From Linderina pennispora (taxonomy: Eukaryota > Kickxellomycota > Kickxellomycetes > Kickxellales > Kickxellaceae): DNA of 64,000 bases. Position 1 is the stretch's first letter. Every line of letters begins with the position of its first letter. This document shows positions 31,186-42,823 of the stretch, one piece after another. The stretch lies in assembly GCF_002104995.1 (NCBI RefSeq), contig NW_024468251.1, forward strand, positions 1,302,001 through 1,366,000, given 5' to 3'. Position numbers and translations under genes: made by a program. Under the pieces are notes generated by a model. That model searched no databases. It saw only the letters and a list, made by a program, of their open reading frames with translations, and was not told the DNA's origin.

Positions 31186-32621
31186 GGCTGTTGTTGGCTT
31201 GGCTATACCCTTCTGTGATGCAAACACTCCATGCTATGCGGTTCGAAATTAACAATAGCTGGAATGTTAGGCAATTAAATAGTCAAGTTGGTTTTACTCA
31301 ATATGAACATTATGTGCAACTATCTACAAACAATGCATACACAACCATACATAGCAACAAATATCCCTTTCAAAATGTCAATTGTGATATGTAATATGTC
31401 TACGTACAGGAGCATACTTCTTCTCCACGGTCAACAAAAGATTGAGTTATTCTTGTCGGCCACCCTGCAATATGAATGGGCTAGAGTTGGGTTAGAATAT
31501 GCTGAATGTACCATGTAGCCAGCGAACTCTTTGGCACAGATTGCGAAGAGCATTCATGTTATCACCAAAATGGCGAGGGCATTTAGAGCAATTCTTTGCA
31601 GGCTACTTGATGACATCAAATATCCATTGATGATACCTGCTGCTCCTTGTCGATTTAGACACGCATATATTTCCTTGACGGCTACCATGCTTGATTTATT
31701 GGTCGCAATTCAAGAAGCTATGCGTTCGACACATACATCGGAAAATTCCTCTATTACTTCTTTTTCCATATTTACATATGGAACAGCCCCGCTTGCATGT
31801 TGAGTGAGTATATCTCTTATTAACAATACGATAGGGGGATTGAAACAAGAACAAGATATTCTGTGCTAACCTTCGGAATCGGATGGGTGGTTGCATGTGT
31901 GTATGTAGAGTAATCAAAAGGTAAAAACAAGATAAAGAAAAGGGAGAGAGGTCAGTCCGTTTGAGGCTCGGTCTATGTAGTTTGGTCGTTGGCAGAGCGA
32001 TGCAAGAGTGGCTCGGCACTCTAATTTCAGGATTGTCAACTCTGAACGAGTAGGTGCTTTCAAGCTAAATTGGTGAGTGTGTGATAGTAAACAAGCTGAG
32101 AAAGATGGTGAGTAGTTGGTCTCTTTGAGCCTGGGTATGTGCGTGTCTAGTCTGGTTTATAGCGGCCCAAGATTGTGTCAGCACTCAAGGGCCAACGGTC
32201 TCAATATATACCGGTGCACCTTTGTGTGATGCGGTATTATGTCTCACAAATATATAGATGCTGTTATGCACCACATGTGTTTATTGCTCGCTGAGTCCAT
32301 CTGCCAGCTGTCCAGATTATATTAGAGTCGCCTAGATTTCTTGAAAATATGACGAAGTGATGACACACCCAGCAGTAATGATCACCGCCGTGGTTATGAA
32401 CTGCGTTCGGCATTAGCAACTGAGCAACCCGTTAAACAGAAGGCTGTCACAAAAACAGGGGCAACTGAAAACAAAAGCACACTTTTCGTGGCCTTCGCCA
32501 AGGCACAATGTCACTAGTCTAAAAATAAACTAAGGCGCAAGTGTACCTTCTCTCCTCTCTAATTTGTTTTCGCAAGCTATTATTTTTTCATTGCAGGATT
32601 CAGCCATTTGTTGTTCACTAA
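31186..32621. other. Gene-poor AT-rich stretch upstream of the carotenoid oxygenase
   Basis: About 1.4 kb with only short open frames (the longest about 100 codons, without family resemblance). A TTGCAG-type acceptor at 32591-32596, shortly before the oxygenase ATG, hints at a 5'-UTR intron. Confidence 0.4.
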
Positions 32622-35094
32622 ATGAGTAATCTTGACAAAGAAGCGACTACTGACAAGCCTGGGCTGGTTAGCGGGACTGCACCCGGGGCCGTAGAGCAGG
32701 CACCGGCAGCCAAGGAAACGCTTGCTAATGACGAGACACGGGTCACGGAGGAGGCAAAGAAGGACGAGATAGAAAAGGACGAGACAGAGAAGAGCGAGAC
32801 AGAAAAGGACGAAGAGTTTGGCAAGGAGAAGCCCACGGTAGAAACCACTAGCGAGGAGCCCGCCGCAGAAGAGCCAGGTGCCAAAGAGCCTGAAGCCAAC
32901 GCACTCCAGCCACCTTCGCTGCCAGAGACCGGATCTCTGGAAAAGGCCACGGTGTCGTATGGCAAATCGGGAAGCACTGGTGGCGAGAGCAATGCTGGGG
33001 ATTTCGCTGGCGACCTGTCTGCAGAGGCAGTGGCTGGCGTTCTTGAAGACATCAGTCTGGCGGACAAGGTACCTTCAGCGTCGCGCACATCCAGCAAGGT
33101 GCCCACAGCATCGCATCCGCTGCAGGAAGACGGGCCATCACCTGCAGACATTGCGGCGGCGATTCTTAACAAGAGCTCGGCATCGCACGCGTACGCGACC
33201 CGGTCCACGCCCTATTCGAGCGAGACCGAGCGCACGGCGTTCAGCTCACCACCACGCACCTCCATCAGCCCGCCACTGCCGCCACGCACGTCACTGAGTC
33301 CCCCACTGCCGCCACGCAAGTCGCTTAGCCCTCGGCTGCCACCGCGTGCTGGTCCAAGCTCGTCGAAGCAACCGGAGATTGCTGAAGCTGACGACTCAGA
33401 CGACGAGGCAGATCGACGCGAGGAACAGCAGAGGCGGCTGTTCAAAATTGCCGAGCAGCGACGCAAGGAACGCGAGCGGATGCAACATGATAAGCTGTCG
33501 TCGGGCGACATCGAGATGCTGCGCAGTGGGCTTGCTAATGCGCACGAGCAGCCGAGGCCGATCACGCTACGGATCCTCAACGGGTCGTTCCCGGATGGCC
33601 TGCGTGGGAGCCTGTATACGCTGGGGCCTGGCCGGTTTGATATCAAGTATAATGTCCAGCGCGAGCTGGAGCAGGCGACCCAGACGTTCACGTTCGGCAA
33701 TTTGATGGATGCGCTGCCGTTGCTGGGCAAGTTCTACTTTGACGACAAGGAGGAGACGATCACGTACCGGTCGCGTCTGATAGCTAAGCAGCTGGCAGGG
33801 CGGATCCAGATGGAGCACGGTGTCAGCACACGCAGCCCCGGAGCCCTGTACCAGACGGACACAAACCAGACATTCTTGAACATGTTCATTCCCAAGGGTG
33901 CGCATTACAACACATCAGAGGGCGAGTGCTGCAACCAGGACATCCAGCTGTTCATGCCGCTGCAGGGCTCGACGCAAAACATTGTGACAGCCAACCACAT
34001 GGGTGCCGTTCAGAACCTGGATCCTGAGGACCTGCGTCCGCGCTCGGTGCTGGAGCTCAAGGACATCAACCAACTGTTCAAGGCCCACCTGAGCAGTGCC
34101 CATATGCAATACGACGCCAACACGCGCGAGTACTTTACTGTCACTCAGGACGTAGGGTTCCGCTCGACCACCTACAACGTGGTGGCGATCAGCGAGGCCC
34201 ACCCGGAGGGATACGTCGTGGCCAACTTCTTTGCCCAGGCGTCGGTGATGCACAGCTTCTCGATCACGCAGGACTACATCATCGTGCCCGTCTACCCGTA
34301 TGCATCGCCAATCGGTGGCAACTACCGGTGGGGTGATTCGCTGCTGGAGTCCCTGGCGTTTGCACCCAACCAGCCGGTACAGTTCTACGTTATCAGCCGC
34401 GAGTACCGCCGCGTGCAGTGTGTGTACGAGGCGCCGTCGTTCTTTGCGCTGCACCAGATCAATGCCGTGCAGGAGAGCGCGACAGACTCGGTGATGATCG
34501 ACCTGGTGGCTTACGAAGATGACACAATCCTGAGGAAGCTGCGCGTCAAGCAGCTGCGGCACCCGTCAACCGGGTACTTCTTGCCGTCGGGCCAGGTGCG
34601 CCGCTACCAGCTGAACGGTATTACCATGGAGGCAGCAAAGTTTGTCGAGAGCCGCGGGAGGACGGCCGTGGTGCCGCCGGCGCATATGACGATTCTCAGA
34701 CCGGAGCCGATTGAGCTACCGCGGATCAACCCGGTGTTTGACCTGAAGCCGTACAAACTATGTGTACGCCCTGAGCCATCTAGAACGGATGCAGGGGCTG
34801 GCAGCGCACATGAACACCAACACAATGTACAATTGCATCGTCAAGATCGATACCAACGACCCAATGGTCAGCCCGCTGGTGTGGCACCGCAAGGGATGCT
34901 ATCCGAGCGAGCCTGTGTTTGTGCCCAAGAGCGACAACGAGGACGACGGATACCTGCTGTCGGTGTTCTTTGACAGCACGCTGATCAAGAGCTGCCTGCT
35001 TGTGCTTGACTCCAAGACCCTGGAAGAGCTCACCATTGCTGAGCTGCCGTCGGCAGTGCCGATTTCATTTGGACATGCCAAGTTTGCCATCTAA
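32622..35094 (+). CDS. Carotenoid cleavage oxygenase with long disordered N-terminus (one-base frameshift)
   Basis: About 823 residues. The first ~300 are disordered: a Glu/Lys-rich acidic part, then four tandem Pro-rich units of the type SPPLPPRTSL (about residues 210-246), each a PxxPxR-like SH3 ligand, and an Arg/Glu-rich helix. The catalytic beta-propeller follows, beginning LNGSFPDGLRGSLYTLGPG. Its four iron-binding histidine regions are SSAHMQYD, MHSFSIT, FFALHQINAV and the C-terminal SFGHAKFAI. An extra base near 34758 breaks the frame; the other frame continues YVYALSHLERM to the stop at 35092-35094. Enzymes of this family cleave carotenoids or related alkenes with oxygen; the substrate cannot be told. 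Ends are convergent with GPI11, 37 bp apart. Confidence 0.87.
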
Positions 35095-35131
35095 CAAGCA
35101 TTTTCACAATCTTTTATCTTTAAAATAAAAC

Positions 35132-35884
35132 CTACTCCTTCTTCTTTTGCTGGTCGCGCGCAGCCATCTCCCGGATAATCTTGAGCTTCTCCTCCTCCGT
35201 GGCCTTGAAATCAGCCCTGGCAATCGGGAGTACAAAGCACCGAACCAGCACATACAGCAAGCCAATCAAGTAGCCGACGTAGGCACCGCCGACGATGGGG
35301 ATCGGCCACCGCTGCCACGGCCGGTCCCAGTCCATGGGCACAAAGTAAGCCGCAGCCCAGCTCGTCACCATCGAGGACCAAAAGAACCCCGCTGCCCACT
35401 GCTCCGGCAGGGACTTTTCTTCGAACGACAGCAGCGCCCGGCGCCACGCACTCAGATCACTCTTCAGAGTCACCACCGCCGGCGTAATGGCCAGCAGCGA
35501 CACATCCAGAGCCGCAGCTAGTGTCTCATTCTGCTGCGTCTGCAAGGGAGCGCCAAACAAAACGTAGATGCCTGCCAGGACCACGGCACCCACCAGCGTT
35601 CCAAAGGTCATGGAAAGAACGCGTGTGGCTCGGTACCCGATTGATTTGCCGCGAGTCCGGCCCTCCGGCACTTTGAAGCAGTAGATGTCGACAGCGACCA
35701 GAATCGCGTAGTACATAAACATCACCAGACTGGACATCATCAGGTACTTTGTTGTGTGGTCGTAGACGTTCAGGTCCTTGGTGGGCGTCATGAGGGCGTA
35801 GGAGGCCGCGAGACCGCCAAACATCAGCTCAATCGCATTGGGCTCGATCGGATACAGCTTGTGCTGGGGGCGAGCGGACGGCAT
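35132..35884 (-). CDS. GPI11: GPI11/PIG-F, GPI-anchor ethanolamine-phosphate transfer subunit
   Basis: A 250-residue polytopic membrane protein with about six hydrophobic segments. The family signature lies near the C-terminus: SLPEQWAAGFFWSSMVTSW followed by PMDWDRPWQRWPIPIVGGAYVGYL. PIG-F/Gpi11 stabilises the Mcd4 relatives Gpi7 and Gpi13 in the ER and is required for adding ethanolamine phosphate to GPI anchors. A lysine-rich tail (QQKKKE) would face the cytosol and could retain the protein in the ER. The start ATG at 35884 leads directly into the conserved N-terminal hydrophobic region. Confidence 0.87.
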   Translation of the reverse strand: MPSARPQHKLYPIEPNAIELMFGGLAASYALMTPTKDLNVYDHTTKYLMMSSLVMFMYYAILVAVDIYCFKVPEGRTRGKSIGYRATRVLSMTFGTLVGAVVLAGIYVLFGAPLQTQQNETLAAALDVSLLAITPAVVTLKSDLSAWRRALLSFEEKSLPEQWAAGFFWSSMVTSWAAAYFVPMDWDRPWQRWPIPIVGGAYVGYLIGLLYVLVRCFVLPIARADFKATEEEKLKIIREMAARDQQKKKE

Positions 35885-36199
35885 TACGAATACAGAGTAA
35901 AAAATATTAGGATAGCGTTTGCGGAGCAGAGTGCGGAAGTGGTCGGGTGGGCAAGAGTGTGTCCGCTGCTATGAACATCGCTGCCGATGATCTGGGAATC
36001 TGGAGCGTGCTAATTCGCCGATCAGGTGGCGGCGGCCAATGGGAGAGTGAAGCGTCGGCTGGCTGTGTTTGAAAAAGTTCCCGCGCATGAGGTGCCGTGC
36101 CCTGGGAACCCGGCTAAGAGCAAGCGTTGGCCGGCGATTCCAGTTGCTCCCCATCTCTCGTTCATACATCTGAAATTTCTAGCCCAGGCATTTCTCATC

Positions 36200-38479
36200 A
36201 TGGATTTCGAAGCTATTGAGGACCAGGACGGCATCCGCTGCTCGTGGAATGTGCTCCCGAACACGCGCATTGAGGCGACTCGCTGTGTGGTTCCCGTGTC
36301 GACTCTGTACACGATTCTCAAGGACCGGCCCGAGCTGCCACCCGTCGGCTATGAGCCAGTTATGTGCAAGGCGCCGTGCCGCGCAGTGCTGAACCCGTAT
36401 TGCCAGATTGATGTGCGTGGCAAGCTGTGGATCTGCCCGTTCTGTCTGCAGCGCAACCAGTTCCCGCCACACTACAAGGACATCAGCGCGCACAACCTGC
36501 CGCCCGAGCTGCTGCCGCGCTACACGACGATTGAGTATACCCTGGCGCGCCAGTCGCCGGTGCCGCCCGTGTTCATGTTTGTCGTCGACACGTGCCTCGA
36601 GGAGGACGAGCTCAAGGCGCTCAAGGACAGCCTTATCTTGTCGCTGTCGCTGCTGCCACCGACGGCACTGGTGGGTCTGATTACGTACGGCACGATGGTG
36701 CAGGTGCACGAGCTCGGGTACCAGGACTGCCCCAAGTCGTATGTGTTCCGCGGCACCAAGGACTACAATGTCAAGCAGGTGCAGGAGATGCTGGGCATTG
36801 GGTCGAGCATCCGCAACCAGCCGGGGTCGGCACCGCACCAGCCGCAGCAGGCCCAGCAGGCGTATGGCGCCGACCGCTTCCTGCAGCCTGTCGAGCAGTG
36901 CGAGTTTACGCTGACCAGCATCCTCGAGAACCTGCAGCGCGACCCGTGGCCGGTGGCCGCTGATAAGCGCCCGCTGCGCTGCACTGGTGCCGCCATGGCT
37001 GTCGCTGTAGGCATGATGGAATCGGCGTTCCCGAACGCCGGTGGCCGCGTCATGCTCTTCTGCGGCGGACCTGCCACCCAGGGCCCTGGTATGGTTGTCG
37101 GCCCCGAGCTCAAGGAGCCGATTCGCAGTCACCACGACATCGAGAAGGAGACCGATCGCCACTACCGCAAGGCTGTCAAGTTCTACGAGGCCTTGTCGAA
37201 GCGGTCTGCAGCTGCCGGACACGCCATCGACATTTTCTCGGGCTGCCTGGACCAGGTTGGTCTGGCCGAGATGAAGTCGCTGGTGAACTGCACTGGCGGT
37301 GTCATGGTGCTGACTGACTCGTACGTGACCTCCATCTTCAAGCAGTCGTTCCAGCGCATCTTTGAGAAGGACGACCAGGAGCAGCTGCAGATGGGCTTCA
37401 ATGCGACGCTCGAGGTGCAGACCACCAAGGAGCTCAAGGTGTGCGGCCTCATCGGCCCGGGGATTTCGGCCAACAAGAAGACAGCCATTGTTTCGGACAC
37501 GGAGATCGGCATTGGCAACACGTCTGCATGGCGCCTGGCCACCGTCACGCCGCACACCACTGTTGGCGTGTACTTTGAGGTCGCCAACCAACAGAGCCAG
37601 GCGCTGCAGCCCGGCTCGCGCGGCCTGATCCAGTATGTGACTACATACCAGCACTCGTCGGGTCAGTACCGCATGCGCGTGACCACCATTGCGCGCAACT
37701 GGGCCGAGGGCTCAGCGCCCGAGATCCCGGCGTCGTTCGACCAGGAGGCTGCGGCTGTGCTCATGTCTCGCATCGCGGTGTTCAAGGCAGAGCTGGACGA
37801 GGCTGCCGATGTGCTGCGCTGGCTGGACCGCATGCTGATCCGTGTGTGCCAAAAGTTCGGCGACTACCGGCGCGACGACCCGGCGAGCTTCCGTCTGGCA
37901 CAGAACTTCTCGATCTACCCGCAGTTCATGTACCATCTGCGCCGCTCGCAATTCCTACAGGTCTTCAACAGCTCGCCCGACGAGACCGCCTTCTACCGTC
38001 ACTGCCTGTTCCGCGAGGACACCAACAACTCGCTGATCATGATCCAGCCCACGCTGATGTCGTACGGCTTTGAGGGCCCGCCGGCGCCGGTTCTGCTGGA
38101 TTCGGTCTCGATGAAGGCTGACGTTGTGCTGCTGCTCGACACGTTCTTCCACATTCTGATCTGGCACGGTGAGACCATCGCCGAGTGGCGCAAGGCCGGG
38201 TACCATGAGCAGCCCGAGTACGAGAACCTGAAGCTGCTGCTGGAGGCCCCCGTCCAGGACGCCCAGGAGCTGCTTGTCGACCGCCTGCCTGTGCCGCGCT
38301 ACATTGTGTGCGACCAGCATGGCTCGCAGGCCCGCTTCCTTGTCAGCAAGCTGAACCCGTCGACGTCGTACAACAATGCCAACCAGTACGGCGGCGGTGA
38401 GGCCGTGCTCACTGATGATGTCAATGTCAACTCGTTCCTGTCGGCCCTGAGCGCCCTGGCCGTCAAGGGTGCTTCGTAA
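36200..38479 (+). CDS. SEC23: COPII coat subunit Sec23
   Basis: A 759-residue protein opening [18 protein letters not shown], the usual Sec23 start. The domains appear in order: zinc finger ([13 protein letters not shown]...WICPFC, about residues 57-80), trunk ([19 protein letters not shown]), beta-barrel, helical domain and C-terminal gelsolin-like domain ([23 protein letters not shown]). Sec23 is the GTPase-activating protein for Sar1 and forms the inner COPII coat with Sec24 on ER exit sites. The reading frame extends 58 codons further upstream, but the conserved start is the ATG at 36200. The length fits the family (about 760). A long antisense frame of 491 codons here is a composition artefact. 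Confidence 0.96.
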   Translation: MDFEAIEDQDGIRCSWNVLPNTRIEATRCVVPVSTLYTILKDRPELPPVGYEPVMCKAPCRAVLNPYCQIDVRGKLWICPFCLQRNQFPPHYKDISAHNLPPELLPRYTTIEYTLARQSPVPPVFMFVVDTCLEEDELKALKDSLILSLSLLPPTALVGLITYGTMVQVHELGYQDCPKSYVFRGTKDYNVKQVQEMLGIGSSIRNQPGSAPHQPQQAQQAYGADRFLQPVEQCEFTLTSILENLQRDPWPVAADKRPLRCTGAAMAVAVGMMESAFPNAGGRVMLFCGGPATQGPGMVVGPELKEPIRSHHDIEKETDRHYRKAVKFYEALSKRSAAAGHAIDIFSGCLDQVGLAEMKSLVNCTGGVMVLTDSYVTSIFKQSFQRIFEKDDQEQLQMGFNATLEVQTTKELKVCGLIGPGISANKKTAIVSDTEIGIGNTSAWRLATVTPHTTVGVYFEVANQQSQALQPGSRGLIQYVTTYQHSSGQYRMRVTTIARNWAEGSAPEIPASFDQEAAAVLMSRIAVFKAELDEAADVLRWLDRMLIRVCQKFGDYRRDDPASFRLAQNFSIYPQFMYHLRRSQFLQVFNSSPDETAFYRHCLFREDTNNSLIMIQPTLMSYGFEGPPAPVLLDSVSMKADVVLLLDTFFHILIWHGETIAEWRKAGYHEQPEYENLKLLLEAPVQDAQELLVDRLPVPRYIVCDQHGSQARFLVSKLNPSTSYNNANQYGGGEAVLTDDVNVNSFLSALSALAVKGAS

Positions 38480-38590
38480 AGCGCTCCTTATAATTTCCAT
38501 GAGCAGAACAAAATGCAATCCGCCTATTTACATCGAAAAAGGCATATATCACATCATTATGTGCTATTTTGGTGACAGCACGTTGTTATT

Positions 38591-40156
38591 CTAAGCAATT
38601 GGATCCCTGGACAGCTGGCGCGCCAGCTCAATCAGCATACGCGTCGGACGGCCCGTCATGCCAGCCGAGTGGTACCCGGTCGAGTTGCTTGTCTCCATAG
38701 GCCCCGCAATGTCAAGATGCGCCCACCTCGGGACCTCCTCGTCGTTTGTCTGCTCCGCTGGCACCTTGGGTGGGGTCAGTCTTGGGCCATTGACGAACTG
38801 GCGCAGGAACGCCGCCGCCGTGCACGAGCCAGCCTCGCTCTTATTTCCAATGTTGGACAGATCTGCCACATCCGACTTGAGCATCGTGTCCCAGGTGTCG
38901 TGCAGGGGCATGCGCCAGACTGCCTCGTCAGACGTCTTGCCGGCCTTCTCGATCTGCTGCCAGAGCTTGGGGCTCGCAGAGAACACGCCCGTGTACAGCT
39001 CACCCAGCGCCACCACCATCGCACCCGTGAGTGTCGCCACGTCAATGATGTTCTCGGGCTTGTGCCGCTCGACCGTGTAGTGCAGCGCATCAGCCAGCAC
39101 AATGCGGCCCTCAGCATCGGTGTTCATGACTTCGACCGTCAGACCGGCCCGCGACGTATACACATCCGACACCTTAGTCGCCTTGCCATTGATCATGTTC
39201 TCACACAGCGGCACGGTCGCCACCATGTTGATCGGCAGCTGGAGCTCAGCAATCGCCCTCATCGCCGACACAACCGTCGCGCCACCGCCCATGTCGCCCT
39301 TCATCATGTCCATGGACTTCCCTGGCTTCAGGCTATAGCCTCCGGTATCAAAGGTGATACCCTTGCCAACCATGGCCAGGCTGACAGAGTCCGAGGAAGG
39401 CGCGCCGCGGTAGATGATCTCAAGGAACTTGAGCGGCTCGTCGGAGCCCGCGGAAACTGCCAGAAGGCCGCCCATGCGCTGCTGCTCGACCCACGCCTTG
39501 TCGTAGATGTTTACCTGCACGTTCGCAAACTTTGAGAGCTCCGACTGCATACGCTCAGCGAAGATGGTTGGCGTCATGTAGTTTGCGGGTGTGTTCGTCA
39601 GATCGCGCGCCAGGTTCTGCGCCTCCGCATACACCTTGCCGACCTGCCACGCTTCGCTGGCCGCACTAGTCACCGAAACTGGCGTCTTCTCCTCTCCCTG
39701 CTTGCTCTTGAACTGATCGAACTTGTACAGGCCCAAGACCGCACCCTCGCCTGCCGACTGCGCACACGGCATCGGTGCAACACTCACTGTCTCGACGCTC
39801 TGGGCCGCCAGCTTCTTGATGCCAGTAGCAACAGCCTTGCGCACAATTTCTGACGTGTGCTGCTCCAGCTGTGCGGTGCTTCCCAGGCCGACAACTGCGA
39901 TCTGGGTGGTGCCGTCAGAGCTCAAGACTACGTGCACATCGCCAACGTCGCCCTTGGTGCCCAGCGCAGAGACCTCGGATTGGATCTTGGTTGCCTGCTC
40001 ACCAGTGATCTGCACCTTGTCGCCCATGTACAGCTTGTTGTCGAGAAGACCAACTACAAGACCTTGCTTGGCAGCAGATCGAGAGACGGTTGCCGAGAAA
40101 AGGCGTTTGAGAACAGTCATGGCTGGAACTGCGTGAACCTGCGTAATTGCCTGCAT
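38591..40156 (-). CDS. M17 leucyl aminopeptidase
   Basis: About 521 residues. The C-terminal two thirds carry the M17 signatures: GKGITFDTGGYSLKP and DMMKGDMGGGATV with metal ligands, and NTDAEGRIVLADAL with the active-site Arg. These dizinc (or manganese) hexameric enzymes remove N-terminal residues, especially Leu, from peptides. The N-terminus from Met40120 (LKRLFSATVSRSAAK) looks like a mitochondrial presequence, so either 40156 or 40120 could be used. Upstream the frame stays open to 40237, but that stretch looks like a 5'-UTR intron (GTAAGTATCT donor near 40227, acceptor just before the ATG at 40156). Confidence 0.88.
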   Translation of the reverse strand: MQAITQVHAVPAMTVLKRLFSATVSRSAAKQGLVVGLLDNKLYMGDKVQITGEQATKIQSEVSALGTKGDVGDVHVVLSSDGTTQIAVVGLGSTAQLEQHTSEIVRKAVATGIKKLAAQSVETVSVAPMPCAQSAGEGAVLGLYKFDQFKSKQGEEKTPVSVTSAASEAWQVGKVYAEAQNLARDLTNTPANYMTPTIFAERMQSELSKFANVQVNIYDKAWVEQQRMGGLLAVSAGSDEPLKFLEIIYRGAPSSDSVSLAMVGKGITFDTGGYSLKPGKSMDMMKGDMGGGATVVSAMRAIAELQLPINMVATVPLCENMINGKATKVSDVYTSRAGLTVEVMNTDAEGRIVLADALHYTVERHKPENIIDVATLTGAMVVALGELYTGVFSASPKLWQQIEKAGKTSDEAVWRMPLHDTWDTMLKSDVADLSNIGNKSEAGSCTAAAFLRQFVNGPRLTPPKVPAEQTNDEEVPRWAHLDIAGPMETSNSTGYHSAGMTGRPTRMLIELARQLSRDPIA

Positions 40157-40237
40157 TCTTGTACAAAGGAAAAGTATGACTAGGTATAAAAGCAATAAGC
40201 TAAGGAGAACAGAAAAGAGATACTTACTGTAAGACAT

Positions 40238-40836
40238 ACGGAGACCAGCCCTTCACGCAGCGCAAGATATCGAGCAGACTTGGAGACCAGACGTCATTTG
40301 CTCCTATCGGTGATGGATTACGGCAAGTGATCATAATCAAGGTAATGTCACCATGACCGCCCAGCTAAGACAACTCATTTCATAAGTCAACAGCAGGTGC
40401 TCAATCTGCCGCGCAAGCAGCACGACCCTCTGCTGGAATTTCTTTTCTGGTACATATTTGGCCCAGGAGATGATGGTCGGCCTGACAGACTGACACTCCA
40501 ACCACACACGCCTCATACTTCATACTTCATACCTTTTCGATATCCTCTATCTCTACATTTTACACTTACAGTGCCAAATATCTCTGCTGCGCTTCAGCCT
40601 AGCGTTATTTGCCGTTATTTACGGCACTCCACTGGTCTATCAGAGTATGGTTCTTGCAGTCCGGACGATCCTGAACAGCAATAGCTTGTCTCTTGGATCA
40701 AAAGCTAATGTACTCTACACGCAATCAAGCTTGAGTGAGCAGACTGTTCCATCAACAATATTCTGAAGAGGGGTTGGAGAATTTGCCTGCTTCATCTAAC
40801 TAGTTTTAAACCCATGTATTTTTGACTTTACTTACA
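40238..40836. other. Intergenic upstream of the aminopeptidase
   Basis: About 600 bp. It contains a short direct repeat (CATACTT three times near 40510-40533) and no recognisable gene. It includes the likely first noncoding exon of the aminopeptidase near 40228-40260. Confidence 0.4.
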
Positions 40837-41412
40837 ATGACTGCCATTAGTTTACCGCACACCCCATCAGGCGCAAAGTGCAAGCGGACCAGCCCCTCTA
40901 TATATGGCACAGATAAACGATATGATCAGCCATCAGCTACATCTAAGAGTATCAGGAGGAACATGTCTATAGACACATCTGGGACTCAGGAGGAATGGGA
41001 AAGGCAAGCAGAAAAATTAGTTATAGAGCGCCTACGAGGAATGAGTGATGCTGCGCATAACATGATAATACCTGAGAACTCGATGAACAGCAGCCTTGCT
41101 GATGAACTGGTGATTTTCACAGCCGAGTTGCTTGGACGATACATACACAGTGATGATATGCTACATGATGCATATACCAGGAAAGACAAGGACCTCTACT
41201 ATACCTTGATGAATCTAGCAATTTCACCTATAGAGTGGCTCTCAAGTTCCAACACAAGCGCCCTTAAGTCATACATATACTATTTGAAAGCTACAATTAC
41301 TTGGTTTGTTGGTGTGGTTCCAAATCCTCATGATTTTAGGAACCCATGGATCAAGACCCTTAGGCCACAATGGCCATCCATACTATTCCAGGCGGCCGGC
41401 ATCACTACTTAG
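40837..41412 (+). CDS. Hypothetical protein, possibly N-terminal part of a larger or decayed gene
   Basis: 191 codons from ATG 40837 with good amphipathic helix content (EEWERQAEKLVIERLRGM; SLADELVIFTAELLGRYI) and several tryptophans toward the C-terminus. No known motif is clear. The frame 41551-41814 downstream has similar base composition, and the two may be pieces of one gene. The order (helical start, then a VPVE-like segment in the second frame) is weakly reminiscent of fungal FunK1-type kinase N-termini. The codon use is more AT-rich than neighbouring housekeeping genes, which fits a lineage-specific or decaying gene. Confidence 0.4.
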   Translation: MTAISLPHTPSGAKCKRTSPSIYGTDKRYDQPSATSKSIRRNMSIDTSGTQEEWERQAEKLVIERLRGMSDAAHNMIIPENSMNSSLADELVIFTAELLGRYIHSDDMLHDAYTRKDKDLYYTLMNLAISPIEWLSSSNTSALKSYIYYLKATITWFVGVVPNPHDFRNPWIKTLRPQWPSILFQAAGITT

Positions 41413-41550
41413 ACAGGCACCCGCCCTTTTCACTGGGTGATTCCTCCTTCCTTCTTTCATATACCATATTTCATACGTTCAATATATGTCGTGGAAAGGT
41501 GCTTGGAGAGTAAACGTATTCCAGGCAGTTGCAGGAGGCTGTCTATCTAA

Positions 41551-41814
41551 GTGTATTGTACCCAAGACACAACAGCTGGGCTATATGTCAAGAACAAACA
41601 GCCCACACATCCCCCTACTGCTTCTCGCCTAGTACTTCCTGTTGAGAACCCAGATTGGAAGGCAGGTGACTCCGATGACAGAGCTGGGCCCGACATAGTG
41701 CTCATCACTCACCCTATTGACTTTGACTTCGATTCTGGAAAGCATCTTAACATGTCATTTGAAGACACTGGAAGATTTGGCTCAGGAGGTTTCGACAAAC
41801 TAAGCCGTTTTTAG
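41551..41814 (+). other. Open frame, possible exon or relic linked to 40837-41412
   Basis: 87 codons without an ATG at the front, containing LVLPVENPDWKAGD and GPDIVLITHP, which look protein-like. It might be a downstream exon of the preceding frame, but I found no convincing donor/acceptor pair. Confidence 0.3.
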
Positions 41815-42823
41815 GGGTTCAGTACAGTTTACACCAAATATTATTGCTGTTGGCCAGAGAACAGGAAGCTACAATTTTTATGGATTGGGCGATATGAAAA
41901 ATGCATCAAATAGACAGACAGCATTTCGCAATAACATTTACGGCTTATTATCCAGTGATTACCCTTGATCAGGATGTTTGAGCTTTTAATGCGAGTGTAA
42001 TGTTGAACTGCACATCCAAAACAAAAGCACAAGAGGTATGCAAATCGCCGCCTGAAATTGCCCGCTTATCCCATGAAGAGTTGTGCTGGTCAAAGTCTGG
42101 AAATCTCTGCATTCTGGCAACTGGTTGCCGCTATGTGGCGGAACATAGGGAGTCGCTTAAGGCGGACTGATGACTAATACATTTTGAGAACCTGTTATTT
42201 TATTTTTTATATTGATGCCTCTCTATTGCCTGACTCACGCTGGACCGGGGAAAAGGCATTCGAGAAGGACGTGGAAGAAGCGTTCCCAGCCTGAGTCTGA
42301 CAAATGCAAGAAATATAAGAGGTGGACTCGGAAATCCACTGCATGCCTTCATTAAGTGCGGGGCTTCATCAACAGAACAATAGCCCACACATGTATGTGC
42401 GTGACTCCAAGCGGTTCCGCGTTATCCGTGATGGAGGGAATTTAGCGCTATCTTTTCCGGAGCTTGACGGTTCCGACAGTACAATTTCTGGATACTTATG
42501 AGGTCAATTCAGAGCCTGAATCTAAGGGTCGATCCACTGCGGCCAAAACCCCTCCATGATGCCATTGGCTAAGATCGCCCAAGCATTGTGCAATAGTCGT
42601 CTCAGCACGCTGCTGCTCTTGCATGTCCTGACAAATCCACACAAGAGCAAGGCAGGGAAGCGCTGTTCAGGTTGAAGCATAATTTATCAACATCCGGGGA
42701 GAGCAGTCAGAGAACGCAATGTATAAAAGCGCAGCCCTCTGGCTGTGACTGGTGGCTGACTCCATACGCCGTACAACAATACATACACTACTCATATACC
42801 ACTAGACAGGTTCAGCCCTACAA
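41815..42823. other. Intergenic with the ABCG promoter
   Basis: About 1 kb with no gene seen. A clear TATA box (TATAAAA, 42722-42728) lies about 100 bp upstream of the ABCG ATG. Confidence 0.55.
42722..42728 (+). promoter_or_regulatory. TATA box of the ABCG transporter gene
   Basis: TATAAAA in the context GTATAAAAGC, at a typical distance from the start codon at 42824. Confidence 0.6.

Noticed and set aside
31235-31255. GGTTCGAA string suggesting a tRNA T-arm
   Set aside because: No acceptor stem, D-arm or anticodon arm can be folded around it. No tRNA was found anywhere in the window by eye.
36179-37654. 491-codon antisense open frame inside SEC23
   Set aside because: The sense frame is an excellent Sec23. 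The antisense frame is Leu/Arg/His-rich without motifs, as expected from GC-rich codon use.
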